Source of the DNA: Candidatus Binataceae bacterium
GTDB taxonomy: Bacteria; Desulfobacterota; Binatia; Binatales; Binataceae
DNA length: 64,000 nucleotides
NCBI GenBank assembly: GCA_035650475.1
Contig: DASRHP010000006.1
Location: forward strand, 62,001 to 126,000
Direction of reading: 5' to 3'
The position numbers were made by a program, and so were the translations under genes. Positions 35,270-43,970 of the stretch are shown here, piece by piece. The notes beneath the pieces were generated by a model. It searched no databases. It saw only the letters and a list, made by a program, of their open reading frames with translations, and was not told the DNA's origin. The stretch's first letter is position 1. Each line of letters starts with the position of its first letter.

Positions 35270-37615
35270 ATGCGCGAACGAGACCTGCGGGCGCTGGAGT
35301 TCAATAAGGTGATCGGGCTGGTCGCCGCGATGGCGGCCTCCGAGCCCGGGCGCGCCGCGGTCCAGGCGCTGCGCCCGGCCGACGAGCCGGCCGAGGTCGC
35401 GACGCGCCTGCGTGCGGCGGCCGAGATGGTCGCGCTGCGCGGGCATGCCGGAGCGCTGCCGATGGGCGAGTTCGCTGACCAGCGCACGCTCCTGCTCGCC
35501 GCTGCGCGCGAGGGCGCCGTGCTCGACGGCGCCTCGCTAGTCAAGGTGCGCGACTTCGTGCTCGCCGCGCGCCACGTCGGCGCCTTCATGCGATCGCGAG
35601 TCGAACGCCTGCCCCATCTGGCCGCGCTCGCGCAGAACCTGATCGCGCCCAAGGAGCTGGCCGACGCGCTGCTCGGCGCGCTCGCCGACGACGGCGGCCT
35701 GCTCGACGAGGCCAGTCCTCAGCTCGCCCGTCTGCGCGAGCGCCTGCGCGCTGAACGGGTCGAGCTGGAGGCGCGCCTGATGCGCTCGCTGAGCGGGCCT
35801 GGGATGGAGCCGTTCGTCTCCGACTACCTCGTCACCGTGCGCAACCATCGCTTCGTCCTCCCACTCAAGCTCAACTACGCCGAGCGCCTGGAGGGAATCG
35901 TGCAGGACCGTTCGGTGTCGGGCGAGACGCTGTTCGTCGAGCCGATGTGGGCGGTCGAGCTCAACAACCGCCTGATGATGCTCGAGCGCGACGTCGAGGC
36001 CGAGGAGCTGCGCATCCTCGCCCATCTGACCGCCATGATCCGCGGCTATGGCACGGAGCTGAGGCTGACGTTCGACGCGATGGTCGCGCTCGACGCGCTC
36101 AATGCCCGCGCGCGCTTCGCCGAGCGCTTCCGATGCGTCGAGCCGGTGATCGTCGAGGCCGACCAGGGCGGCTTCGAACTGATCGAGGCGCGCCATCCGC
36201 TGCTCATCGCCGGCGGGCGCGAGGCCGTGCCGATCGACGTGCGCATCGCGCCCGGCATGCAGGGCATCGTGATCTCCGGCCCCAACACCGGCGGCAAGAC
36301 CGTCGCGCTCAAGACTATTGGGCTGCTCGCCCTGATGGCGCAGGCGGGGCTGCTGATCCCGGCACGCGAGGGCAGTCGGCTCACCGTCTTTCGCAGCATC
36401 TTCGCCGATATCGGCGACGAGCAATCGATCGAGGCCAACCTCTCGAGCTTCGCCGCCCATATCGTCAACCTGCGCGAGATGGCCGAGGCGATGCGCGAGC
36501 CGGCGCTGGTCATCCTCGACGAGCCGGGTGAGGGCACCGACCCGGTCGAGGGCGCGGCGCTGGCGATCGGCCTGATGACGTGGCTGGGGCGGCGTCGATG
36601 CCTGGTCGCGATCGCGACCCACACCGCGGCGATCAAGCTGCATGCCTACTCGCGTGCCGGCTACGAGGCCGCCGCCGTCGATTTTGACCCCGAGCATCTC
36701 CAGCCGCTCTACCGGCTCAAGCCGCATACGATCGGCCAGAGCTACGGGCTGGCCGTGGCCGAGCGGCTCGGCCTGCCCGCCGAGATCGTCGCCGCCGCGC
36801 GCGCGGCGATGCCGGCCGGAACGGCCGAGCTGGAGCGCGCGCTCAAACTCCTCGAAGAAGAGCGCGCCAGGCTCCGCGACGAGCTCGAACGCATCCGCGA
36901 GCGGGAGCGTGCCGCCGCCGCCCGCGCGGCCGAGGCCGAGGAGAAGCTCGAGCGCGCGCTGCGCCGCACCGAGGCCGAACGCGCGCGTGTCGCGGCCGAG
37001 GGGCGCGAGCTGGTGGTCGAACTACGCCGCGAGGGCGCGGCGCTGGCCGAGGAAATTCGGGCCGGGCGCAAGGCGCGGCGCGAGATGGGCGCGCTGGCGG
37101 CGCGGGCGGCCGCGCGTGTCGAGCAGCTTGCGCCCGCGCGGGCGGAGGCCGAGGAGCGTCCCGAGGCGCGCGCGCCGCTCAGCGTTGGCGACCAGGTCGA
37201 GTTCGGAGACATCCGCGGCGAGCTTATCGCGCTCGGCGAAGGGCGTGCAGTCATCGGCCGCGGCGGCCTCCGGATCGAGGTCGCGCCGGAGCGCCTGCGG
37301 CGGGTGTCGGGGCGTGCCGAGCACGGCGCGCCCAAGGTGATGGTCAGCGCGGGCGCGGGGGAATTTACAGACGGCGGGGAGCTCAACCTTATCGGGATGC
37401 GCACCTCCGAGGCGCTGCGCAAACTCGAGGAATTTCTCGACCAGGCCTATCTGACCAACCGCAGCGAGGTCCGGATCGTGCACGGGATCGGCTCGGGCGC
37501 GCTCAAGAAGGCGGTCCACGAATACCTGGCTGGCTCGCCCTACTGCGCGGGATTCCGTCAGGCCGAGCCGCATCAGGGCGGTGCCGGCGCCACCATTGTG
37601 CAGCTTAATTTGTAG
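35270..37615 (+). CDS. mutS2: Endonuclease MutS2
   Basis: A 781-residue MutS-related protein. The core and lever helices occupy the first part; the ATPase has Walker A ISGPNTGGKTVALKTIG at about residues 335-350, Walker B LVILDEPGEGTDPVEGAAL, and a following ATHTAAIKLHAY; a charged coiled coil (about 510-640) precedes the C-terminal Smr nuclease domain with LNLIGMRTSEALRKLEEFLDQA and IVHGIGSGALKKAVHEYL. MutS2 limits recombination and is linked to ribosome collision rescue in some species. Start ATG 35270 fits the family (RERDLRALEFNKVI). It is divergent from the mccB-like gene. Confidence 0.95.
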   Translation: MRERDLRALEFNKVIGLVAAMAASEPGRAAVQALRPADEPAEVATRLRAAAEMVALRGHAGALPMGEFADQRTLLLAAAREGAVLDGASLVKVRDFVLAARHVGAFMRSRVERLPHLAALAQNLIAPKELADALLGALADDGGLLDEASPQLARLRERLRAERVELEARLMRSLSGPGMEPFVSDYLVTVRNHRFVLPLKLNYAERLEGIVQDRSVSGETLFVEPMWAVELNNRLMMLERDVEAEELRILAHLTAMIRGYGTELRLTFDAMVALDALNARARFAERFRCVEPVIVEADQGGFELIEARHPLLIAGGREAVPIDVRIAPGMQGIVISGPNTGGKTVALKTIGLLALMAQAGLLIPAREGSRLTVFRSIFADIGDEQSIEANLSSFAAHIVNLREMAEAMREPALVILDEPGEGTDPVEGAALAIGLMTWLGRRRCLVAIATHTAAIKLHAYSRAGYEAAAVDFDPEHLQPLYRLKPHTIGQSYGLAVAERLGLPAEIVAAARAAMPAGTAELERALKLLEEERARLRDELERIRERERAAAARAAEAEEKLERALRRTEAERARVAAEGRELVVELRREGAALAEEIRAGRKARREMGALAARAAARVEQLAPARAEAEERPEARAPLSVGDQVEFGDIRGELIALGEGRAVIGRGGLRIEVAPERLRRVSGRAEHGAPKVMVSAGAGEFTDGGELNLIGMRTSEALRKLEEFLDQAYLTNRSEVRIVHGIGSGALKKAVHEYLAGSPYCAGFRQAEPHQGGAGATIVQLNL

Positions 37616-37757
37616 GACGCGCGCCGGCTCGCCCTGCGCGTGGCTGCCGCGCGCGGGGTCCGGTCCTCTCGTGCGCGACCGACGGGCAGGAGCGCCCCGC
37701 CTCCGTCGCCGCGCCGCCACAAGGAAGGGTCCAGAGCGCGTTCTTCGTCCGCCTCCT

Positions 37758-40298
37758 CTAGCGGAATAGCTTCTGGAGCGGCGCGAGCGGGTTGGCAGGC
37801 TGCGGCGCGGCGCCGGGCGACGGCCCCGGCGCGGGACCGCCGAGGCCAGGGATCAGGCCGCCCGTCTTCTTGCCGAGGAACTTCTGGATCGCCTTCTGCC
37901 CCTGCTCCTGCGCCGCGTGGGTTGCCGCCCGCTGCGCGATGTCCTGGACATTGGGCGTAACCGTCGGCTTGGGCAGCTGACCGCTGATATGGACCGGGAT
38001 TTTGACCCGCTCCTGACGATCGGTCAGGTAGGCGATGTTCTTGCGCTCGGAAATCATCTCGCGGCTGAGCTGCGGCGACAGCAGAAGGTCGACGTCCATG
38101 TCGATCTTCTTGTCGAGGTCGAACCATCCGTCGCCTTTGACCGTGTAGTCGGCGGTCGAGGCGACGATATCGTGCGAGGTGATCCGCGGTCCCTGGATCG
38201 TGAAGCCCATCCCGAGCTGGTTGAGATCGGTGTCGGGCGACTTGAAGAGCTCGGGATGGCGGGCGATCATCGCCGGCGAGACCAGCGCGCCGATTCCCGG
38301 TATCCCGTTGACCTTGCGCATTGCGTCGGCCACCACGTTCACACCCACGAGCTTGCCGTTGGCGACCGAAACCCGACCGTTGCCGCTAAGCGTCGGCTTT
38401 ATCTGTTCGAAGGTGCTGCCGCGCCCAGCGACCCGCAGCTGCCCGGTCAACTGGCCGCGCACGGTGTCGGCTGCCTTGGAGTTCTGCGACAGCAGCAGCG
38501 GCCTGAGCCCAATCTGATTACAGTTGAGCGCGACGTTGAAAGCGCGGTCGCCGGCCAGCGCGGCGTTGCCGCTGCCGTCGATCGTGCCGTTGAAGGCGGC
38601 AAGCTTGAGCGAGTTGAGCGTCAGGCGCTGGCCGCCGTAGTCGGCGTCGAGGGCCAGGTTACGATAGGCGACGTTTTGCAGGGTACCGCCGGGCGAGGTC
38701 AGCTTGGCGGTAACCTCGGGCGCCGCGAGACTGCCGCGCACGGTGCCCTTGACTGCGAGCTGATCCAGATGGTCGCCGGCCGTCTCGGGCTTGGAGCTCT
38801 GAGTCAGCTCGGCGGGCTTGAGAACGTCGGTGCTGAACGAGTAATTCGCGCTTATCGGCTCGAAGGACTGGGCGTAGGCCTCCAGCCGGCCATGACCCGA
38901 GCCGAGGTCGAAGGTCAGCGGGCCGACCACCGCGCTCTTCCCGGCCATCTTGATGTCGCCGGTCAGGCCGCGCAGCAGCGCCGGCTTGCCCGGAGGGACC
39001 AGCGTCACCGACGCCAGGGTCACGACACCGTCGAGCTCGGGTTTCTTGTCGGCGACCTTGACCATCGCGTGCAGCTCGGCCTTGCCCGACGCGTTGTACT
39101 TGCTGAGCGGCGTCACCATCTTGCCCAGCGAAGCGAGGTCGAAACGATTGCTGTTGAGCCGCGCGCTCATCGTGTCTCCGCCGAACTGGATCTGGCCCGC
39201 CTGGACGTTGAGGTCGCCCAGCGTCAGCATCGCCTTCTGGATATCGAGCTTGCTCTGAATCCCAGCGCTGCGCGTGCCTGCGGCGCTGAGCCTCATCGGC
39301 ACACCCGCCGCCTTGTCCAGCATGCCGGCATACACGACCTCGTTCGGCGTCAGGTCCGCATTGACGTTGAAACCCAGCACCCGGGTGGTGCCAGTGAGCC
39401 GCGCTGTGGCTGAAACCGGGTTGGTTATCTTGACCTCTGCCGGAATCGCCTTGGCAAGCTGCGGCATCGCGCGCAAATCGGCCAGCGTGAGCGGTCCGAC
39501 GCCGGCGTTGAGCGCAAGCGGGATTGCGGTGGTGTCGATGATGCCGTTTTTCATCACAGGGCCGACCGTGCCCTCCAGCGTCAGGTTCTTGCGCGTGCCC
39601 AGCGCCGCCATACTCAGGTTGAGCGTCACGGGCGAGCTCGCGCTGAGGTTCTCGACGTCGAGGTTGAGCGAGCTTATCTGGAGCGGCTGAGCGCCCGGCT
39701 CGGTGTAGGAGATCGTGCCGTTCTGGATCGCGAAGCTCGAGATTGAGACGCCGGCCAGCGCGGTCGCCGACTTCTGCTTCTCTCCCGTCGCGGTCAGGGG
39801 AGCCGTACCCAAGGGCTGTCCGGCGGCTGGCGGCTGCTTGCCTCTGGCAGGCGCCTGGGGCGGGGGCGCGGCGGCTTCACCCGCGGCATGCTTGTGCCCG
39901 ATCGTGCTGACGTTCATCTCGCCGCTTTGATTGCGGATGATCCGGACGACCGGCTGCTTGAGCGACAGCCGCTCGACCTCGACCTGGCGATGAAGCAGGG
40001 GGAGGACCGCGACCTTGGCATAGACGTCCGAAGCGGTGACGAAGGGTTTGTCGGAAAACGCCGGGTCGTCGGCGATCGTGACGCCGCTCAGGTCAACGCT
40101 GACGCCCCAACCGAGCGACGCGCTGATATTCTGGACGTCGACCTTGCGGCCTAGCGAGTCGCTCGCCTTGCTCAGGATGCGTTCGCGGTTGGCGGCGACG
40201 ATACTGTTGAGGTTGACGACCGCGTAAATCATCACGCCGACAACCACAACCACGATGAGCCCAACGATGACGACGGCGGTCAGGATAGGCTTGCGCAT
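37758..40298 (-). CDS. asmA: AsmA-family inner membrane protein with a large periplasmic domain
   Basis: An 846-residue protein with one N-terminal membrane helix (VVIVGLIVVVVVGVMIYAVV) and a long periplasmic body that begins SKASDSLGRKVDVQNISASLGWGVSVDLSGVTIAD, the AsmA/chorein-like start. The C-terminal half has the AsmA-2 type (LTGQLRVAGRGSTFEQIKPTLSGNGRVSVANGKLVGVN). A Pro/Ala-rich spacer near 160-195 and a Gly/Pro-rich tail are present. AsmA proteins form repeating beta-grooves and are linked to lipid transport to the outer membrane. Start ATG 40298 has AAGGA on the minus strand. An inverted repeat lies in its leader (40313-40339). Confidence 0.88.
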   Translation of the reverse strand: MRKPILTAVVIVGLIVVVVVGVMIYAVVNLNSIVAANRERILSKASDSLGRKVDVQNISASLGWGVSVDLSGVTIADDPAFSDKPFVTASDVYAKVAVLPLLHRQVEVERLSLKQPVVRIIRNQSGEMNVSTIGHKHAAGEAAAPPPQAPARGKQPPAAGQPLGTAPLTATGEKQKSATALAGVSISSFAIQNGTISYTEPGAQPLQISSLNLDVENLSASSPVTLNLSMAALGTRKNLTLEGTVGPVMKNGIIDTTAIPLALNAGVGPLTLADLRAMPQLAKAIPAEVKITNPVSATARLTGTTRVLGFNVNADLTPNEVVYAGMLDKAAGVPMRLSAAGTRSAGIQSKLDIQKAMLTLGDLNVQAGQIQFGGDTMSARLNSNRFDLASLGKMVTPLSKYNASGKAELHAMVKVADKKPELDGVVTLASVTLVPPGKPALLRGLTGDIKMAGKSAVVGPLTFDLGSGHGRLEAYAQSFEPISANYSFSTDVLKPAELTQSSKPETAGDHLDQLAVKGTVRGSLAAPEVTAKLTSPGGTLQNVAYRNLALDADYGGQRLTLNSLKLAAFNGTIDGSGNAALAGDRAFNVALNCNQIGLRPLLLSQNSKAADTVRGQLTGQLRVAGRGSTFEQIKPTLSGNGRVSVANGKLVGVNVVADAMRKVNGIPGIGALVSPAMIARHPELFKSPDTDLNQLGMGFTIQGPRITSHDIVASTADYTVKGDGWFDLDKKIDMDVDLLLSPQLSREMISERKNIAYLTDRQERVKIPVHISGQLPKPTVTPNVQDIAQRAATHAAQEQGQKAIQKFLGKKTGGLIPGLGGPAPGPSPGAAPQPANPLAPLQKLFR

Positions 40299-40312
40299 GG
40301 TGGCGTCCTTTC

Positions 40313-40339
40313 TCGCGGAGAGATCTGTATTCTCCGCGA
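40313..40339. promoter_or_regulatory. Inverted repeat in the AsmA leader
   Basis: TCGCGGAGA (40313-40321) and TCTCCGCGA (40331-40339) form a perfect 9-bp inverted repeat around a 9-base AT-rich spacer, 15 bases before the asmA start. It could be an operator or a leader hairpin; no T run follows, so it is not a terminator. Confidence 0.4.
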
Positions 40340-40462
40340 ACAATGGGGGCTCGGCCAACGAAAGTTGGCCCCGAACTGGCGAGAACTGACGACCGGCCGG
40401 CGATCTGGTTTCAACCGCGTCGGCTTAGCGTTCGCCGGCCCACAAGATAGGCTTAGCGCCAA

Positions 40463-41260
40463 ATGGCCAGGAGGCGAAAGACCATCGCGCCGCCCCGGCG
40501 CGTCGAGCAAAAGGCCGAAAAGCCGGTCTTCGACTCGCCCTTCAAGGATCTCAAGAAGATGCTGGGCGTGCGCCCGATACCGTCGGCGCCGTTGCCCGCA
40601 TCCGCCCGGTCGTCGAAGACTGCGCCGGCAGCGCCACGCGGTTCGAAGTCCGCCTCCGCTGCACCCGAGCCGTCGCCCGCCGACGACGAGGCGATGTTTC
40701 GCCAGGCGGTCGAGGGCGTGCGGCCGCTTGGCGGCTCGCGCGCGACGCGAATCGCGCCAAACCCCGAGATCAATCGGGAGATCGTGAGCGAGGACGCCGA
40801 AGTGCTGGCGCGGCTATCCGACCTGATTGCCGGCCAGGGCCACTTCGAACTGACCGAAACGGACGAGTACGTCGAGGGCGCACGCGTCGGGATCGACCCG
40901 CGCCTGCTGACCCGTCTGCGCCGGGCCGAGTTCGCAGTCCAAGCCCATATCGACCTCCACGGGATGATCCAGAGCGACGCCAAGGAGGCGCTGGAGCGCT
41001 TTATCCTCGACGCCGTGCGCAAGGGGATGCGCACGGTGCTGGTGGTGCATGGGCGCGGGCTGCGCTCGCCGGGCGGCACGCCGGTGCTCAAGCATGCGGC
41101 CGCGCAGTGGCTCTCGCACGGCCTTATCGGCGGCTACGTGCTGGCGTTTTCTACCGCGCGGCCGGCCGACGGCGGGGCGGGCGCGATGTACGTGCTGCTG
41201 CGACGCGAGCGGCGCCGCGCCCCGTTCGACATCCTGCACGGCGCCCGTCGGCGGGACTGA
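40463..41260 (+). CDS. smrA: Smr-domain (Smr/MutS family) endonuclease-like protein
   Basis: A 265-residue protein with an N-terminal basic, Pro/Ala-rich and probably disordered region (to about 120) and a C-terminal Smr domain from about 155: AQAHIDLHGMIQSDAKEALERFILDAVRKGMRTVLVVHGRGLRSPGGTPVLKH and the terminal YVLLRRERR. The motifs DLHG and VHGRG of Smr nucleases are present. Stand-alone Smr proteins cleave mRNA or branched DNA, and some act in ribosome collision rescue. MutS2, which also has an Smr domain, lies nearby. Start ATG 40463; no ribosome site is obvious because GGAGG occurs inside the coding start. Divergent from asmA. Confidence 0.85.
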   Translation: MARRRKTIAPPRRVEQKAEKPVFDSPFKDLKKMLGVRPIPSAPLPASARSSKTAPAAPRGSKSASAAPEPSPADDEAMFRQAVEGVRPLGGSRATRIAPNPEINREIVSEDAEVLARLSDLIAGQGHFELTETDEYVEGARVGIDPRLLTRLRRAEFAVQAHIDLHGMIQSDAKEALERFILDAVRKGMRTVLVVHGRGLRSPGGTPVLKHAAAQWLSHGLIGGYVLAFSTARPADGGAGAMYVLLRRERRRAPFDILHGARRRD

Positions 41261-41369
41261 GCCGGGGCAAGCCTCGGTTCCCGCGGCTTGCGTCGGACGG
41301 GCGTGGACGCCGGCGCTACTGAGCAGACCGGATTGATCCTGCCGTGGGGGTGGGCCGCGGCAGTCCTCG

Positions 41370-42008
41370 TTAGGGCAGGATCCTGCGGGCGACGACGGTC
41401 TGCAGGTCCTTCAGATGCGGACGGATTTGGGCGGTACGGCCGAAGTCGCGCGCGCGGTTCCATTCGGATGTCTTCGGGATTCCGCCCTCGCGCATCTCAT
41501 AAATCGCCAGGTACTTGGGATCGCCCTCGACCGCGACATAGCGCCGCGCGCAGTACACGCCGGGCACGGCGGCCAGCGCCGGCACGTGATCCTCGTTGTA
41601 CCAGGCGTTGAACTCGGCCTCGTGGTCCGCGGGGGTATTGAGCCGCACGGTGAGGACGAATTCCGCGTCGCGGCCGGGCCGCGCGCCATGCGCGAAGATC
41701 TGGCGGAAGGCGCCGATCTGGGTGTTGCGGAACTGGGGGATAATCTTGCGGCTCCATGGAGTCGGGTTATCGCGCCCCTCGCGGAAGGCGTCACTTTTGA
41801 GCACGCTCTCGTCGCTCAGGTCGTAGATAGCGATGTACTTCGGCTTGCCGTCCACCGCCTGGTACCGTCGCCCGCTTAAGAATCCGGGGATGCCGACCAG
41901 CTGCGGAATGTGCTCGTTGTCGTACCATCGATTGAACTCGGCTTCGTACTCGGGCGCAACGTCCGTCCACACCACCAGCAGTCCAGTGCCGCTTTGCGTG
42001 GATACCAT
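41370..42008 (-). CDS. Tandem-duplicated dimeric alpha-beta barrel protein (DUF4286/EthD-like)
   Basis: A 212-residue protein formed of two similar halves. The first half has FNRWYDNEHIPQLVGIPGFL, then RRYQAVDGKPKYIAIYDLSD; the second has FNAWYNEDHVPALAAVPGVY, then RRYVAVEGDPKYLAIYEMR. Each repeats the pattern W-Y-(D/N)-x-(D/E)-H-x-P of ferredoxin-like barrel domains found in EthD, DUF4286 and related proteins, so one polypeptide forms an internal pseudo-dimer. Roles vary; some are associated with aromatic or alkane catabolism. Start ATG 42008 gives MVSTQSGTG. It is convergent with the Smr gene and lies upstream of the ATP synthase terminator. Confidence 0.8.
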   Translation of the reverse strand: MVSTQSGTGLLVVWTDVAPEYEAEFNRWYDNEHIPQLVGIPGFLSGRRYQAVDGKPKYIAIYDLSDESVLKSDAFREGRDNPTPWSRKIIPQFRNTQIGAFRQIFAHGARPGRDAEFVLTVRLNTPADHEAEFNAWYNEDHVPALAAVPGVYCARRYVAVEGDPKYLAIYEMREGGIPKTSEWNRARDFGRTAQIRPHLKDLQTVVARRILP

Positions 42009-42066
42009 GGATGGAGTCCTCCTGCCGCTGTGCTTAGACCCGCGCGGGGCGAACCGCAAGCGCACG

Positions 42067-42098
42067 AAAAGAAAAACGGGGCCCCGGACGGGGCCCCG
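42067..42098 (-). terminator. Rho-independent terminator of the hemL-atp operon
   Basis: On the minus strand CGGGGCCCC pairs with GGGGCCCCG around the loop GTCC (9-bp stem at 42098-42077), followed by TTTTTCTTTT (42076-42067). It lies 28 bases past the atpE stop. Confidence 0.95.
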
Positions 42099-42126
42099 CT
42101 CTTCAAGGTCGGTCGGTCGCCGCAGA

Positions 42127-42462
42127 TTAGATTTTGCCTTGCAGGATGAACGAGATGACCAGTGAATAAAGGGTCAGCGACTCGACGAAGGCGAGCCCGA
42201 TGATCATCGGGACAAAGAGCTGGTTGGTGCTGTTGGGATTACGTCCGATCGATTCCATCGCCGAGGCCGCCAGTTTGCCCTGACCCATGCCGCAGCCCAA
42301 CGCCGCAATCCCGATTCCGATGCCGGCGCCGAGCCCGATAAGGCCCGCGCGCAGCCCGTCGCCGCCGCCACCCGTGCCCGCCGCCTGCGCCATCGCCAGC
42401 AGCGGCGTGCCGAGGACCATCGCCGCGGCTAACCCGAACCATTTGCCTAACCGTCGTAACAT
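42127..42462 (-). CDS. atpE: ATP synthase F0 subunit c
   Basis: A 111-residue proteolipid. A short N-terminal extension looks like a signal peptide (residues 1-26, [21 protein letters not shown]), then a Gly-rich loop, helix 1 ([27 protein letters not shown]), the loop RNPNSTN and helix 2 ([25 protein letters not shown]). The ion-carrying carboxylate is E94. Q61 in helix 1 and S95 next to E94 are two residues also found in Na+-binding rings, but the following Thr is Leu. Start ATG 42462. It forms the c-ring turned by ion flow. It is the last gene of the operon; F1 genes are not in the window. Confidence 0.95.
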   Translation of the reverse strand: MLRRLGKWFGLAAAMVLGTPLLAMAQAAGTGGGGDGLRAGLIGLGAGIGIGIAALGCGMGQGKLAASAMESIGRNPNSTNQLFVPMIIGLAFVESLTLYSLVISFILQGKI

Positions 42463-42616
42463 CCTTCTGCCTCCTTGGTTGCTCGCGGCCACCGGCCGGA
42501 TCCAGGGCTCTTTTTTCCTCGCCTCTATCCTCTTCCACACCACGAACCGGACCATGCCTGGTCGCGAATAGTTGCTTTATGCCGTGAACTCCGCGGCCTG
42601 CCAGCCAGCCGCCGTC

Positions 42617-43309
42617 TCAGTAGTGGGCGTGGCTCGCCATCCGGACGTAGGCGACGGCCAGAATCACGAAGACCAGCGCCTGCACGATGCACACGATCGA
42701 GCCCAACGCATAGAAAGCGAGGGGCACCAGCAGCTTGGTCAGTCCGGTGAAAAGCCCGAGCACCTTGTGGTCGGCGAACATGTTGGCGAACAGACGAATG
42801 CCGAGCGAGAAGGGCCGGAACAGGTTGTCGGCAACCTCGATCACAACGAAAAACCACGACAGCCACCAAAGCGGGCCGAGAAAGCTCCGCAGATAATAGA
42901 GCCCCTGATGCTCGAAGCCTTGGTACAAGTAATAGAAGAAGCAAATGATGGCGAGGGCGAAGGTAAGGTCGGTGTCGTTGGTGGGCGGCTCCATCCCGGG
43001 GATCAGTCCCAGAAAATTGGCAGCCAGAATGAACATGAACAGTGTCCCGAAGAAGGGAACGTAGCGCCGCGCGCCGTGCGTCTCGAGTACCCCCGCCACG
43101 AAGCCGTCTAGCCACTCGGTCATCACCTCACCCACCGAACGCAGGGTCACTCCCTCGTCCGGGATCGTGGGATCGGTCGCCGCCATCAGGGCCCGCCGGG
43201 CGAGCAGGCCGAAAATGATCAAAACCCCCATGACCAGCCAAGTGCCGACGAGCACCGGCGGCAGGCGGGTGCTGTCCGCGATGAGGTCGATGAAATTGAC
43301 CGGGTCCAA
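42617..43309 (-). CDS. atpB: ATP synthase F0 subunit a
   Basis: A 230-residue integral membrane protein forming the ion half-channels against the c-ring. The catalytic Arg is visible in LFRPFSLGIRLFANMFADH (R172 from the TTG start), preceded by FILAANFLGLIPG and followed by a C-terminal helix pair. I place the start at TTG 43309 because AAAGGGG lies five bases upstream and the family begins near this point; a GTG at 43366 would overlap the upstream gene by 55 bases. The atpI gene ends three bases before the chosen start. Membrane segments are normal in number. Confidence 0.92.
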   Translation of the reverse strand: MDPVNFIDLIADSTRLPPVLVGTWLVMGVLIIFGLLARRALMAATDPTIPDEGVTLRSVGEVMTEWLDGFVAGVLETHGARRYVPFFGTLFMFILAANFLGLIPGMEPPTNDTDLTFALAIICFFYYLYQGFEHQGLYYLRSFLGPLWWLSWFFVVIEVADNLFRPFSLGIRLFANMFADHKVLGLFTGLTKLLVPLAFYALGSIVCIVQALVFVILAVAYVRMASHAHY

Positions 43310-43311
43310 CG

Positions 43312-43716
43312 TTACCCCTTTCGCGCCGGCGCGGACCGCCAAGCGGCCCGCGCCGAAACACGCCACGTCTCAATAAAGATCGCGCCCGGCTGAGTCAAGG
43401 CACCGAGCACAAAGCCCGGCGCGCTGAGATTGGTGAGGCTGAAAAGCAGGGCTACGACGCTAACAATAAACAGTAATTTCAAGGGCGCGGCAACAATTCC
43501 GATCCGACTCGCCCCGCCGCTTTGCGCCGCCACCGCCAGGATCCATCGCCCAACAAGGGTGAGCAGGTACAGGTTGGCGATCATCACGACGCCACCGACG
43601 GCACATCCCACGGCCAACGCCGGCGAGCCAACGCCGAGCAAAAGCAGCGTCAGCGCGCCGGTCAGGACCGCCGCGATGCTCTGAATGCCCGCGATCGCCG
43701 GCACGGCCCAATTCAC
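43312..43716 (-). CDS. atpI: ATP synthase subunit I-like membrane protein
   Basis: A 134-residue protein with four hydrophobic segments (AAVLTGALTLLLLGV, LAVGCAVGGVVMIANLYLLTL, LLFIVSVVALLFSL and a terminal one). Position and topology match the ATP synthase subunit I (PF03899) family, which helps c-ring assembly. It begins with GTG at 43716; that codon overlaps the TGA of atpZ (GTGA), so the two are translationally coupled. A basic tail ends the protein. The sequence itself is weakly conserved, as usual for this family. Confidence 0.8.
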   Translation of the reverse strand: MNWAVPAIAGIQSIAAVLTGALTLLLLGVGSPALAVGCAVGGVVMIANLYLLTLVGRWILAVAAQSGGASRIGIVAAPLKLLFIVSVVALLFSLTNLSAPGFVLGALTQPGAIFIETWRVSARAAWRSAPARKG

Positions 43717-43970
43717 TTGGTCAAATTCCTGCGGAACTCGCGCATTTCGAGAATCAGCCGATAGAAGGCGAGAAACACACCGCCAAGCAATCCGACCAGT
43801 GTCCATATGGCCCCGGTGTGGAAATGCTGGTCGATATAATAGCCGACCACCGAACCTCCGATGATAGGGGAGAAGAACTCGGCTCCAATCGCAGCATACC
43901 GCCACAGGCTCGGCTGGCGCCGGGCCTGCGGCTGCTCGCCATCGGGAGCGGAGTGCCGAAAGTCGCTCAC
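43713..43970 (-). CDS. atpZ: AtpZ/AtpI-family small membrane protein
   Basis: An 85-residue protein with a hydrophilic start and two membrane helices (YAAIGAEFFSPIIGGSVVGYYI and GAIWTLVGLLGGVFLAFY), the pattern of AtpZ/AtpI (PF09527) proteins that precede F0 genes and may help Mg2+ or Ca2+ transport or assembly. The start is GTG 43970, overlapping the hemL TGA in GTGA; the stop overlaps the atpI GTG in the same way. Both overlaps indicate coupled translation. Confidence 0.85.
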   Translation of the reverse strand: MSDFRHSAPDGEQPQARRQPSLWRYAAIGAEFFSPIIGGSVVGYYIDQHFHTGAIWTLVGLLGGVFLAFYRLILEMREFRRNLTK

